NCBI GenBank assembly: GCA_017893485.1
Contig: CM030368.1
Location: forward strand, 175,890,504-175,954,503
Source of the DNA: Hemerocallis citrina
Lineage: Eukaryota > Streptophyta > Magnoliopsida > Asparagales > Asphodelaceae
Direction: 5' to 3'
DNA: 64,000 nt
The stretch's first letter is position 1. The number at the start of each line of letters is the position of its first letter. Below, one piece after another: positions 34,219 through 46,481 of this stretch. The position numbers and the translations under genes are program-made. The notes below the pieces were generated by a model. It was not told where the DNA came from and searched no databases. It was given only the letters and a program-made list of their open reading frames with translations.

Positions 34219-35508
34219 CTGACAATGTCAACCAAAACTATCAGTTCCAACTTTTAAGTCACAAGTAATTACTTCTAAGTATTAATTATATTCTGTTATG
34301 ATAATAAGAACTGACAACACAAGAAATGCATAATGAATAAAACTAATTCACTACATGCCTTTTCCCATTTTAATTTGTAGAATGCACCAGTAATCATTTC
34401 CTGAAACTTTATTCAGAATGTTTATCAAAATTGTCTTTAGGTCCCCCCCCCCCCCCCCCCCAAGCTTTTCAATTGGTCGAGGGAAACCAATTATGCATGA
34501 AATCTGCATGACAGTCAAGGTTATAAAAAGAATTACTTATTCATAATTCACTGATGTTTTTTGAATAATTTAATGTTGCGTAAATAAGTTTATAAATTAT
34601 ATAGCGGGTTTTCTTTTTAAATATAGATATTCAAAGTAAATTTTGAAGAGACCAGACAACGAGACTATACTATATATGTAAAAAGCAACACTAAATATTG
34701 GACAATTAAAGACTAATACAAGATTTTATTTAAATAGAATTAACAAAATAATTTATGTTTTTTTCATTCACAAAAAAGAACTTCTCTCTCTAGAAATTCT
34801 AGAGAGAGAAGCTCTCCCCCAAAATCCAAAAAACTAAAAACCCAAACCATAGATCTGAGTTTGGGGGGCGGCGGCTAGGGTTGTGCCGCCCCCCTCCCCC
34901 GCTCCCGCTCCCTTCTTCCCATCTTCTTCTCTCTTCCAGATCTCATCATCTATAACCCTCTTCTTGTCTCTCAAAATTCTTACTTTGGCTGTTGAGTGGG
35001 TTCGTTGGGTGCTGGCCTTCTCCTGCGAGGCGGGATGGAGGAGATCTGGTGGTTGCGGCCACCGGTGGGGGGTTAACTCCGGTGTCGGAGTAGGGCGCGA
35101 CCAGGGTAGGCCAGGATTGGAGGTTCGACTGAGCCTAGGGCAGCGCTGGCATCGATCGGGGGGGGGGGGGGGCAGGAAAGAGCGTTCTGTCGGCGATGGA
35201 GGAGATCGGTCGGGGAACGTGGCGATCGGCCAGCGTTGGAGGCGACATTTGGCAGGGCAGATCTTGGTCATGGGTGTGGGAGTTGCTGAATAGCACTGGA
35301 AACATCGTGGATAGCGATGCACTCACAGTCGGGGCTCGAGTTGGTTGCGTCGGGGCTTGCAGCGGGAGTGCTATCAAGCAACGACGTCAAGGGGATGGAC
35401 GAACTTGGGGTAGTCGGGACTATCGTGGAGGCATGTGGGGGTGGTCGGTCAGAGAGTAGAGGGAAGGAGATTTTCGAATTTCAAAAATTGGTTTTGAAAG
35501 TCGATTTT
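34219..35508. other. Unassigned: presumed intron, then G/C-rich repeat
   Basis: The first part is likely intron of the minus-strand host gene. It ends at a run of about 20 C (34443-34462). From about 34780 the sequence changes: a perfect 15-bp inverted repeat (CTTCTCTCTCTAGAA at 34781-34795, complement at 34797-34811) is followed by G/C-rich sequence open in several frames on both strands, with a 13-G run at about 35159-35172. I regard it as the 5' part of an unidentified repeat. Frames here have biased composition and no known domain. Confidence 0.4.
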
Positions 35509-36021
35509 GTAACGCCCCGCCCCAATACTGAGACATTTTTTTATTATTTGATCAGACAAATTATTTATTTATAGTACAACTGCCCACCATAGGTTGCCTA
35601 AAAAAATGTGCTATAGCTTATTTGTAACCTCTAATCCCAGGCTATTATATTTATTATTAATTATTATTGTATTAATCCCAATATGGGACAATTCTAATAC
35701 ACCCCGCTGTCTCTTTCTCTTTGCGCTGACGTCAGCCAAGTAGTGCAATCCCCCCTCCCTGGTGGGCCCCCTACTTCCCACGTCAGCACTCCAAGAACCC
35801 ACAGCCCACCCCTCTGTCACCTGGGCCCCACGTGACGTCAGGGCATCATCAGCAGCAGTAGAGCTGCTGCCTGCCTTCTCTCGTGAGCCCCCTGCTAACA
35901 ACTGAAATCTTATATAACACCCCCCCCTAGGAATTCCTATGGGGGAAAAGCCTCCAATCTCTATGTATTCTTATATATTATATATTATATATATATCTTT
36001 TTAAAATTACGGGGTGTTACA
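35509..36021 (+). mobile_element. Probable solo LTR, 513 bp
   Basis: The segment starts TGTAACGCCCCG and ends CGGGGTGTTACA, the complementary termini typical of plant gypsy LTRs. It holds a C-rich ATATAACACC segment near 35910-35928 and an AT-rich tail. The flanks (ATTTT and TACGG) do not form a target duplication, so either the insertion is old or the ends are shared by a larger rearranged element. Confidence 0.6.
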
Positions 36022-37439
36022 TACGGGAATCTGGGAAGTCATGTAGTAGGGGGAAGATTTGAATTTCATGAAATTCGAATGAACGGTGAGGAGCTTCTAA
36101 GATCTAAACTCGTCCATAATATTCAAATTACAACTGATTAACAATTAGCAATGAAATGTACCCTACTTGGTGTGGGTGACGGTTGTCAGGCAAATTTATA
36201 GTTTGGACTCTACTTTGACCTTGGTTGGTCAAAGTGAGAGGTGCCTATGGTTCATTTCATGTCAGAGGGCTCGCAGAGGTCAGGTGCGACGTCTACCCTT
36301 TGCGAGGTTACGGTGAGAGCCATCAAGGGTGAAGCGAGGGGATGAGAACGAAGACTCAATCTTGACATGGAGTTGTTAGATTGACGGAGTGCCTGCGTGT
36401 CTCTAATATGGTGTTTACACTTGTCGTTTGAGTCATTGTTGGGGGCGACGAGGGAGAGCGTACGATAGTTGGAGCGAATAAATGGTGTACAAGCGAGGGA
36501 CTGAGTGAAAGAGTAAGCCCAAAATGGTACGAGAAATTTGCTCTGGCAGGGGGCGGCCGACCAGTAGGACTAGATTTCGTTGTATTTTTTGTTTGTTGGT
36601 TGGGGTGTATGAGGTCCAGAACCCAGCCTATTGGGATCTAAACTTCATAAGCCTTATTTTTTATTGTAGGTTTTGTTAAATTCTTTTTAATGAAATGCGG
36701 GAGTTTTTTACCCACCATTTAATGATAAAAAAAACATTATGGGTTTTCATTCTTGATAATAAAAGTGTAGGAATTGAACTACTAAGGAATGAAATAATAT
36801 TATCTAAATTTGTTTGTGTAACTGTAGATAAACAAATTTTGCGAAGTATCCTAACTAAAATGAAAAATAATAAGGTTCTTAAAAATTTTTTTAAATGAAC
36901 GAATATTTGGTCTTCAACCCAAGCTGACACGACGTTAACTGTTAACTTCTAATCAGATTGGTTGCGTCGGCTACATAATTGGATCTACCCGACCCGTTTT
37001 GTAAGTTGCCTCTATAAGAGCACTCCACATCTCTAACCCTAGCCACTAATATGCTGCAACCCTCTCCTCCCACACAAAAGAAAAGGGAAAAAAGGAAACC
37101 CTGGATGAAATCAATTGATTGAACGTCTCAATTACACATAACATTTGTAAGGAAGAGGAAGATGCCACGTTTAAGTACATAGTCGAGATAATTTATATTT
37201 TTTCTCAATATGGTCGGGCTGTTAAAAACTTTCTGGTTCGTTACCCTTTCTTTTGCTTATATTTCCCCTTTCTATATTCATGTATAACTTGGATAGAATC
37301 AGCTGAGTTTGGTAGATAATTTACCATACTCGGCAAGTCAATCTCAGACCGCCTATGCTCAATTCAAGATTTCCAATGCCAGATGTCAGTGTTGTATTGC
37401 CCTAGGAATTCTCATGACGAGAAGGATATATCATGAGAT
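36022..37439. other. Unassigned region left of the copia element
   Basis: No supported gene. Short frames at 36695-36898 and 37119-37319 have no known domain. A promoter-like CTCTATAAGAGC occurs near 37009-37020 with a short open frame starting ATGCTGCAACCC. A Lys/Arg-rich start like this is not enough to call a gene. Confidence 0.4.
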
Positions 37440-37444
37440 ATATT

Positions 37445-38106
37445 TGTTGGGGTTTGTGGATCCAATACACGATACTGGGGTTGGAGAAGTCAGATGAGAA
37501 GGAGAGTTGAAGTGGGAGCAAGAGGTCATAAGTGGTTTGAAACTACAGGCAGAATTGCGGTCGACAGCACCCCCCGATTGCGCTCCAGGCAAGTGTACGG
37601 TCGATCGTGCAGTCGACCGTCCCGCTCTCTGACTCAATTCTGTAACTTGAAGAGGTGACCGGTCGACTGTGCAGTCAACCGACCTGCTCTCTGTTGGAAC
37701 TCGTGCAGTAAAAGAAAAAACCGGTCGACCGTCCCGACACTGATTAATGAGCGGCTGAGATTAAAGTTGTGAAATCCTATATATATTGTATTGTGTACGA
37801 TTTTAGGATTAAGTGAAAAGAAAATAGAGATCTACCAGCCATCATTAAGAGAGAGGGAGATAGAGAGAAACCCTACACCATAGTGGTGAGTTCTTGAGAG
37901 ATTTGTAAACCTAATCTTCATATTTCTAGTGGAAATCGCAGGAGTGCCTATGCGCGGGGAAGTAGCCGTTGTTTTGGGTAAATCTTGAAAAAATCTTGTG
38001 TGTTCTTGTGTGTTACTTTTGGTTGTTCTTTCTTCTTTTGTTTTGATTCTATAGTTCTTGCATCTCGTCATCGTTGTTGAGTTTATTCCGCAGTTAGAAT
38101 TCAATA
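37445..38106 (+). repeat. 5' LTR of copia element G
   Basis: It starts TGTTGGGG and ends CAATA, where the 3' copy still has CAACA. Several CGGTCGACCG-like palindromes occur at about 37558-37740. A TATA-like CCTATATATAT lies at 37777-37787. A short leader and the tRNA-iMet primer site follow. Confidence 0.9.
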
Positions 38107-38109
38107 ATG

Positions 38110-38121
38110 TGGTATCAGAGC
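38110..38121 (+). promoter_or_regulatory. Primer binding site, tRNA-iMet
   Basis: TGGTATCAGAGC is complementary to the 3' end of plant initiator tRNA-Met and lies 3 bases after the 5' LTR. This primer is used by most plant copia elements. Confidence 0.9.
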
Positions 38122-38136
38122 TACAGATTGGTAGTA

Positions 38137-41100
38137 ATGATTGAGATGGGGGACAAGAGTAGAGTCAAGGAGTTCGATGGAATGGATTTCACAATGTGAA
38201 AGATCCAAATGATTGCGTATCTCCGACAGAAGGATCTAGATGATCTGTTGTTTGGTGTGAAACCAGAAGGGGCGGAGGTTGATCCGGTTGCGTTGGCGGC
38301 CTGGAATAGATTGGATCAGAAAATACTGGGACATATTTAGTTGTCGCTAAGAAGGAAGGCGCTATTTCATATTGAGAAGGCAAGAACCGCAAAGGAGGCA
38401 ATGGAGATATTGACAGACATGTTTGAGAAGCAGAATGCAGCGAATCAGATCTTACACCTAAAGAAGTTAGTTAACTTGAAGTTGTCAGAAAGGGGTTCGG
38501 TTGCAGAGTACATCAACAATTTCTGTATGGTTTACAATCAGATGGAATCGTCGGGTTTAAAGTTTGAGGAGAGGACACAATCGTTGTTGTTGCCATCCAG
38601 TCTTTCTGATAGTTACGGCACAGTAGAGCAGACTATTACTAGCACCATAACTGATACAACTACCCTAAAGGATGTTATAAGTAGCATTATGAATGAGGAT
38701 GCAAGGAGGAAAAGACATGGAGAGACTTCAGTATCATATCCTAGCAATACCGCGATGTCAGTTGATAACCGTAGTAGAAGTAACAACAGAGGGAGGTCGC
38801 AGAGCAGGAATCACAGGTCCAAGCTAAGAACCGAAAATTACAAAGGTGAGTGTTGGTACTGCAAGAAGCCAGGACACAGGAGAGACCAATGCGAGGAGTA
38901 TAAGAAAGCACAAGTAGGGTCACAGGTAACCAATGTGGTAAGTATTGAACCCCGTCTAGATGAATTGTGTTTATCTGCTGGATTTGATATTTTTCAAGAT
39001 GATTGGTATATAGACTCGGGTGCTTCTTATCATTGTACGCCCATGAGAGATATTTTTGAGGATTACAGGCCAGGTAATTTTGGTACAGTTTCAGTTGGTA
39101 ATGGAAAGATATGTCCAGTTGTGGGTAGAGACACTGAGAGAATGAAGGCTCGCAATGGTGGGCAATTGGTCTTGTATGATACAAGACATATTCCGAGCTT
39201 GAAGAAAAACTTGATCTTAACTAGTAAACTAGACAAAGAAGGGTTTACAACAACTTTTGGGCATGGAGAATGGAAGGTGACTACAGGTGCCGGTTGGTGG
39301 CAAACGGAAAGCATGGTGACACGTTGTACTTACTCAGGGAAGGTGATTCAGGTGATATCATTGCTATAGCATCAACAAGTAATTCATCTTCAATTTTATG
39401 GCATGTCAGGTTGGGGCACCTTGGTAAAAATGGTGTCAAGCAGCTTTGTTCTAGGGATCTTTTGTCGGGACTGAAGAAGGTTGAGATGAATTTTTGTGAG
39501 AATTGTGTGATGGGCAAATAGAAGACAGTTAGCTTTCAGTTGGGTGGGCTTGAGAAGAAGCTTCGGAAGCTAGAGTTGGTACATACAGATGTGTGGGGTC
39601 CAGCTCAGGAATTCTCTTATGGTGGTAAGAGATACTTCATCACATTCATCGATGATGCTACAAGAAAGGTTTGGGTTTATACAATTCGCGAGAAATCATA
39701 AGTTTTTGAGGCATTCAAAGCTTGGAAGGTCAGGGTTGAGAATGAAACGGGTAAGGTCAGACAACGGAGGTGAGTACACAAGCAAAGAATTTTTTAACTA
39801 TCTGGCAAAGGAAGGTATCAGAGGAATTAAGATAGTTCCTAAGACTCCACAGGAGAATGGTGTAGTAGAAAGAATGAACCGCACAATACTCGAAAGGGCA
39901 AGATGAACGAGACTTCATGCAGGTCTTCCAGTTGATATGGTAGTGTACTTGATTAACCGTTGCCCGTCTAGTGTCCGTGATGAGGCCATTCCAGAAGAAC
40001 TATGGTCAGGTAAAACTGTTAATTATTTGCATTTGAAAGTTTATGGTTGTATGGCCTATGCACTAATTGACAGGGAAGAAAGAAAGAAGTTGGACTCTAA
40101 GTCCAGGAGGTGTGTGTTCATTGGCTACGGTAGCAATGAGTATGGTTACATGCTTTGGAATTTTGTGGATAACAAAGTCATTCGCAGCAGGAATGTAGTG
40201 TTCAATGAAGAGGTTCTCTACAAGGACAGGCACACAGGTCAAGAAAGTACAACCAGTTCAGAATCAGATTGGGGTTCAGACTCAGACTTAGATTCAGATT
40301 CTGAAGGCAGCCTTAGTGGTGGGGGCCCTACAATGCAGTAGCAGGTATAAGTACCACATGCAGCACACGAGACTCATGGTGAGCCTATTGGGAATGAGCA
40401 GGTTATCCAAGACGAACAGGTACACCCCGAACAGTTCGGGGAACCTGAACCGATCGGTGAACCGGTACCCACATTGAGGAGAACGACATGAGAGAGGAGA
40501 CCAGCCAAGATATTTGATCCATCAGCTAGTGTTGTTCATGAGTATGTTCGGTACACGGATTTAGGAGAGCCAGAGACTCATGAGGAGGATTTGAGGGATG
40601 AGGCTCGAATTCAGTAGGAGTTAGCCATGAAGGACGAGATGAGCTCCTTGGAACAGAACCAAACTTAGGAGTTGACCAAGTTACCTGCAGGGAAGCACGC
40701 TCTTATGAATAAATGGGTTTTCAAATTCAAAGATGAGGCAGATGGCAGTATGATGTACAAGGCAAGGCTTGTTGTGAAAGGATTCTCTCAAAGAGAATGT
40801 GTTAATTATTGTAAGATCTTTGCACCGGTTGTGAAGATGACTTCTATTAGGGTTCTGCTCAGTATTGTGGCAGTTGAAGACTTGCACTTAGAGCAGTTGG
40901 AGGTGAAGACAGTATTTCTCCATGGTGATATCGAAGAAGAGCTGTACATGAGACAACCCGCAGGTTTTGAAGCTAAAGAAAAGGAATATATGGTGTGTCA
41001 ATTGAAGAAGAATCTTTATGGGTTCAAACAAGCACCGCAGCAATGGTACTTGAAGTTTGATTGCTTCATGAGAGGGAAAGGTTTTGATAGATGCGAAACA

Positions 41101-42122
41101 ATCATTGTACGTATGTTCGTAAATATGAGGACAATGATATCGTTACCTTGGCGTTGTATGTGGACGACATGCTGTTAGCAGGTTCATACATGGAGAAGAT
41201 CAAGGAAGTAAAAAAGGTGCTAGCTTCGGAGTTTTCAATGAAAAACTTGGATGAAGCAAAGCAAATCCTCAGCATGAAGATTAGTATAGACAGGAGTAGA
41301 AAGAAGCTTTGCTTATCACAAGCGGACTATGTGAAGAAGGTGTTGAAGAGATTCAATATGGATAGCGCGAGGCCAGCCACTTCTCCCTTGACCGCCCACT
41401 TCAAGTTATCAATAGACTTGTGTCCTAAAACGGAGGCGGAGATGGAGGAAATGGCTGTTATTCCTTATGCCTTAGCCATTGGGAGTTTGATGTATGTGAT
41501 GGTGTCTATAAGACCAGACATTGCACAAGTAGTGAGAGTTGTCAGTCGTTACATGAAGAATCTAGGTAAACAGTATTGGGATGCAGTAAGATAGATTCTT
41601 AGATATCTAGCAGGAACTTCAGATCACTTTCTTTGTTTTGGGAGAGATTCTTTGCATATACATAGTTATGTGGATGCGGATTTTTTGAGCGATCGTGATG
41701 GTTGCAGAAGTATTACAGGGCATGTATTTACAATTGGTGGAACAGCTATTAGTTGGGCTTCGCAGTTACAAAAGGTTGTAGCATAGTCAACCACGGAGTT
41801 AGAGTATATGACACTTACAAAAGCGAAGAAAGACATGTTGTGGATTTCGGAGCTTATAAAACAGTTGGGCAGGAAGCAACCCATAGGTGAACTATGGTGC
41901 GACAGTCAAAGTGCAATTTTCTTGGCGAAAAACTTGGCATATCACTCTAGGACTCGGCACATTCAAATGAGGTATCATTTTATCAGAATGGCGGTTGAGA
42001 AGAAATGATTGAAGCTAACTAAGACTCTTGGCACTAAGAATCCTGCAGACATGCTCACTAAGGTAGTGGATAGCAGGAAACACCATTTCTTCTATACCGC
42101 TATCGGATTGTCTCCAGGTTAA
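38137..42122 (+). pseudogene. Copia gag-pol polyprotein, disrupted
   Basis: In order: a gag domain (about 38341-38720), a CCHC zinc knuckle (CWYCKKPGHRRDQC, about 38854-38895), protease (WYIDSGASYH, about 39004-39033), integrase (GHLGKNGVKQ, later RVRSDNGGEYTSKEF and ENGVVERMNRT), reverse transcriptase (ARLVVKGFSQRE, YVDDMLLAG at about 41157-41183) and RNase H (CDSQSAIFLAKN, NPADMLTKV). The frame is broken by stops, including TGA near 38197, TAG at 38338, TAG near 39519, TAA near 39700, TGA near 39904 and several from 40340 to 42008. It is also broken by frameshifts near 39290, between 39520 and 39760, and near 41090. A small deletion in integrase removes residues near 39935. No functional polyprotein can be made. 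Confidence 0.9.
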
Positions 42123-42220
42123 TTGTTAACGAGACTCGCAGAGGCACAGGCCTAGACTAGGCCAATGGAAGAATAAAGAACAGGTTAGAGACTTCGTGTA
42201 TATGTCTCCAAGTGGGATAT

Positions 42221-42885
42221 TGTTGGGGTTTGTGGATCCAATACACGATACTGGGGTTGGAGAAGTCAGATGAGAAGGAGAGTCGAAGTGGGAGCAAGAG
42301 GTCAGAAGTGATTTGAAGCTACAGGCAGAGTTGCGGTCGACCGCACCCCTCGATCGCGCTCCAGGCAAGTGTACGGTCGACCGCGTAGTCGACAGTCCAG
42401 CTCTCTGACTTAATTCTGTAACTTGAAGAGATGACCGATCGACCGCGTAGTCGACCGACCTGCTCTCTGTTGGAACTCGTGCAGTCAAAGTAAAGACCGG
42501 TCGAGTTGACCGCCCCGACGCTGATTGATGAGCGGCTGAGATTAAAGTTGTGGAATCCTATATATATTGTATTGTGTACAATTTTAGGGTTAAGTGAAAA
42601 GAAAATAGAGATCTACCAGCCGTCATTAAGAGAGAGAGATAGAGAGAAACCCTACACCTTCGTGGTGAGTTCTTGAGAGATTTGTAAACCTAATCTTCAT
42701 ATTTCTAGTGGAAATCGCAGGAGTGCCTCTGCGCAGGGAAGTAACCATTGTTTTGGGTGAACCTCGAAAAAATCTTGTATGTTCTTGTGTGTTACTTTTG
42801 GTTGTTCTTTCGTCTCATGTTTTGATTCTATAGTTCTTACATCTCGTCGTTGTTGTTGAGTTTATTCCGCAGTTAAAATTCAACA
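42221..42885 (+). repeat. 3' LTR of copia element G
   Basis: It starts TGTTGGGG and ends CAACA, followed by the ATATT target duplication. It parallels 37445-38106 throughout, with scattered substitutions and one short difference near 42497-42515. Confidence 0.9.
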
Positions 42886-42890
42886 ATATT

Positions 42891-43634
42891 GTGATACCTA
42901 ATTTTGTTGGGTTGTTATGTAGGACAAAAATATATCCAAAATAAAATCTACATATTATTTACATCTTTATGTTGACATATCATCGTATAAATAACACAAA
43001 TAATATAATTCACCGATACATTTTCATAAACAACATGCGGACATAATGACATCGAGAGAAAATGGCAGTTGTTAGCCAAAAAATCATGTCATCATGCGGA
43101 CATAATGACATCATATAGCATTGCAAGGCGTAATTTGATCTGCCTAATTTCAGTGATCTACATTGTTCTAAGAAACAGGAAATAAATAACTATTTCATCT
43201 TTAAAAAATTTCTCTCTTAAGTATTTGATTTACATATGAGGTTTATTTTATCTGTGCATGTTTATGATTTACAATTACCTTAAGGAATGTGATATTATCA
43301 AAGATGTTTGACACTCTTGGTATATGCTTTGTTTTAGTCATTTAATGTTACCAGTAAATACACGTACAATGTATGTCGGAACAATTTTTTTTTTATATTC
43401 TATTTATCTATATTATAATGAGAGAAGTACATGCAAAACACGTAAAATTTATAATGGGAGAAGCACATGCGAAATACGTAAAATAATAGACTGACATTCA
43501 CTGTTCATGATTCTTCTCCCACGGGGCAGATGCAGAGAGAGAGGGAGATGAAGAGGGTAGGGTTTTTGGTTTTTTTTAGAGATAGGGAGAGGGTAATAAA
43601 GTTGAACATATACTGTACGTATTTTATTGATTTA
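42891..43634. other. Unassigned AT-rich spacer
   Basis: No gene is seen. The phrase CATGCGGACATAATGACATC occurs twice (about 43034 and 43094). A phrase with ATAATGGGAGAAG and CACATGCGAAA occurs twice in varied form (about 43417 and 43453). They look like debris of small repeats. Confidence 0.4.
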
Positions 43635-44960
43635 CTAGGTTTGCCCGTTGACACGTGCCTACGGCACGTTTTCGGAACGGTGTACCTGATCTGATTATAT
43701 AAAATAGTTTTGGAGGTCCAGCAAATTAATTGAAGTAGCAAACATATTATATGAGAAAACAGTATATCTACCTTTAAGCTCAACCATCGCCTTCTTGATC
43801 ATTAGCTTGAATTACCTGAAATGCATATAGTTTGTTAGAAACACTGCATAAAGTTTTTTTAACTTCGGCATCACTTTTAGATACTTGTAATAGTTATGCA
43901 AGGACATTATCATATATGTTTTATAGAGCTTACTCTAATCCCATAACCACTATGAGCATGTCTAAATACAATGGTAATGCAAGTGCATGTGTGAAGGTAT
44001 CTATAATACCAGTAATCTAAATATTTGTTTGTCTGAGACTCAGTTTGCTATTGAAATATCTCTTATTATTATTTCAACCAAAATGAAATATACGAAGTTC
44101 TCAAAACTCTAATCTAAGCTAATCAATTCTTTTATCTCCACTTTGTCTCCCTATTGCACCTTTATAAAAAAAAATTCAAAATGGATAAATAACAAATTTA
44201 CTTTAGTTGTCTTTCTTGAGTTGAGAGAACTCCAGTCATCCCAATCCTATATATCCAAACATACAGTAAAATTTCTTATATGTTATGTTATCCATGATTT
44301 TTAATAACCAGTGAAGGGAACACTTCACAATAGTATTTTCACTTGTAGTAAAGAAATTTGCCAAGTTATTTTAGATTACTAGTCAGCTTACCTGTCCTGC
44401 TACAGTTTGGAAGCCCAAATTGAGGCCATCAAATAATCTATCTCTCACTTGCGTACACCTTAAATCAAAACCAATAAAAAACTCATCAAATAAATCACCA
44501 AATTTAAATTTTTTAAACCCAAAAATAAAACAATCATACCTCTTTGAACTTAAATTCCATGCACACAAAATTCGAGTCAACAAAAAACTGAGTAATCCCC
44601 TACACACAAAAAATTAAAAATTAGAATGAGAATTCGGTTAATGAGATGAAATTAGAGTCGTCGCATCGCATATAGATGCTCTCGATTCGGTGGAGGGGAG
44701 TCGCGGATACGGAGTCGCTTGATATTCACGCTCGATTTGGTGGAGGGGAGTCACCAATACGGAATTAGCAGCGGATTAGATATCGGCGACGGCCTCTTGA
44801 TTGGGGTTCGACATTGGATTTGAATTTGGATTTGCTTTGAGATTTTCAAAATTTCAAAATTTCAAAATTTTAAAATTTTAAAATTTTTCAAATTTTCAAA
44901 TTTTTACATTTTTAAATTTTTTTAAATTTACAAAATTTTTAAAATTCCTAATATTTCAAA

Positions 44961-44991
<31 letters not shown>

Positions 44992-45450
44992 GTTAGAAAA
45001 TCTTAATTTTTTAAATATTTTAAAAAATTCTAATTTTTAAAATATTTTTAAAAATTCTAATTTTGTAAATATTTTTAAAAATTATTTTTAAAAAAATTTA
45101 ATTTTTTTTAAAAATTTTTAAATTTTTTTTGATTTTTTGATTTTTTTTGAATTATTTTTATAGTTTTAAAATTTTAGAATTTTTAAGTTTTTTAAGTTTT
45201 TTTTTTTTAAAAAATTTAAAAAAAACCATTTTCTTAATTTTTTTAATGGAAGAGAGAGAGAGAATAGAGAGAGAGAGAGAAATAATTAAATAAATAAAGG
45301 AGTTATTTTGGGTGGGGGATTTGAATTTGAGTTTTGGAGAAAAACTTTTGGGAGGAAAAATGTATTTTGTGAGATTAGATCTGAGCCTTTGATTTTGAAA
45401 GGATTGAAGGAGAGCCACTTGATAGCTTTCTTTGTGTTTTATTATATAGA
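43635..45450 (-). mobile_element. Non-autonomous Helitron, 1,816 bp, minus orientation
   Basis: On the minus strand it starts TCTATATAATAAAAC after host A and ends CTAG before host T. A perfect hairpin (ACGTGCC, 3-base loop, GGCACGT; 43653-43669) lies 14 bases before the end. These are the defining Helitron termini. The first about 200 bases of the element resemble those of the 385-bp element at 2217-2601. Inside are an AAAT/TTTC low-complexity block (about 44830-45235), an (AAAT)n run (about 44957-44992) and a twice-repeated GGTGGAGGGGAGTC phrase (44688-44755). No Rep/helicase gene is present. Confidence 0.75.
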
Positions 45451-45947
45451 TATGATAGAGTTTAATTAAACATGCATTGCATGGATTTAGATATGAACAA
45501 ATTATAATATGGCATTCTCCCATTATAGTAGTAGAGATATACATTATGTACTCTAATTCTCATTTAGTCTTCAGAAACCACTTGCCATTGTTTTCCAACT
45601 TTTCCTATCATCTTTATTCTTTAAAATATTTCTGTATTACAAAATAAGAATGGCATTTTTTCGAGTTTGATTCTCAGTAAAATGATACCGTACCGTCTTA
45701 TTTCCTATTCGGTTTATAGTGACCTTGGTGCCCCATATAATACCATTTGAACCAGAAGATCGAATGGCCTTTGTTTATTTATTATTATTATTTTTTAATA
45801 AAGATGACATTATCATCCTTTCATTAATGATAATTAACAAAATCTAATATTACAACAGTGCAAACAACAAAAGAACACGAAACTAAGGAAGTCTTGCATC
45901 TCATCGGTATAATGCATCGACAATCAAAAGCAAAAGCAAAATATAAG
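45451..45947. other. Unassigned spacer before the E2 element
   Basis: AT-rich sequence without coding exons or clear repeat ends. It probably predates the insertion of the plus-strand Tat element starting at 45948. Confidence 0.4.
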
Positions 45948-46427
45948 TGATATGGGTCAGATGACGTGGCCTCTCATGGGCCGCCAAATCCCCTCAAAAC
46001 CCGCCCTCTTCTGATCATCAGATCAACCCATAGCCTCATGGGCTTCTGTCACGTCAGGCCCACGAGCAAACGGGTCCAAACCCGACCCAGACCCCCTCCC
46101 CCACTGGCAAGGTAATCAATCTTTCTCCTCCAAAATTCTAGCTCCTGTTGCTTTCCAGTGACTGACTAGATTGGCGGAGGGCCTGTCGCTGGGATCTCTT
46201 CCGGTATTTCTAGGCAGAGTGCAGGTGCACAAGACTGAGCCGAGCCCCGAAGATCCGATCCGAGTTACTGGATCCGAGCCGAGCATCCGTCCTCCACCTC
46301 ACTCCACCTACTCTCGAGCCGGTCCCCCAGCCGAGGGTCGAATATATAGCCAGTACTGCAACTTCCACTATACAAATTACAAGAACTCACACCTGTTGCA
46401 GCTACACCCCAAAAACAAACCGCATCA
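45948..46427 (+). repeat. 5' LTR of E2
   Basis: The 480-bp repeat starts TGATATGGGTCAG and ends CCGCATCA. It matches the E1 LTR read on the minus strand. The end lies three bases before the primer binding site, a normal spacing. Confidence 0.85.
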
Positions 46428-46430
46428 GGT

Positions 46431-46448
46431 TGGCGCCGTCTGTGGGAA
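46431..46448 (+). promoter_or_regulatory. Primer binding site, TGGCGCCGT type
   Basis: TGGCGCCGT followed by CTGTGGGAA is the primer site seen in many plant Tat-like elements. The first nine bases complement the 3' end of plant tRNA-Asp including CCA, and later bases match only in part, so the exact primer is uncertain. Confidence 0.65.
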
Positions 46449-46481
46449 GCCTCGGTACTGACCTCAGTCCGACCTCGGCCA

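Larger units (their letters stand above)
37445..42885 (+). mobile_element. Full-length Ty1/copia retrotransposon (G), Tork/Tnt1-like, inactive
   Basis: The parts are: 5' LTR 37445-38106, tRNA-iMet primer site TGGTATCAGAGC (38110-38121), gag-pol 38137-42122, a purine tract AAGTGGGA (42210-42217) and 3' LTR 42221-42885. A perfect ATATT duplication flanks it (37440-37444 and 42886-42890). The gene order protease, integrase, reverse transcriptase, RNase H is that of Ty1/copia. Motif wording is closest to Tork/Tnt1-like elements, which is my judgement from memory. The LTRs differ at about 14 sites in the first 200 bp by eye, so it is an old insertion. Confidence 0.92.

Noticed and set aside
34834..35574. 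Overlapping 80-160 codon frames on both strands as host exons
   Set aside because: Biased G/C composition opens several frames at once; no domain, splice structure or conservation can be seen.
46171..46461. Plus-strand open frame in the E2 LTR as a protein gene
   Set aside because: It lies inside the LTR up to and across the primer site and is mirrored by the E1 LTR; no domain.
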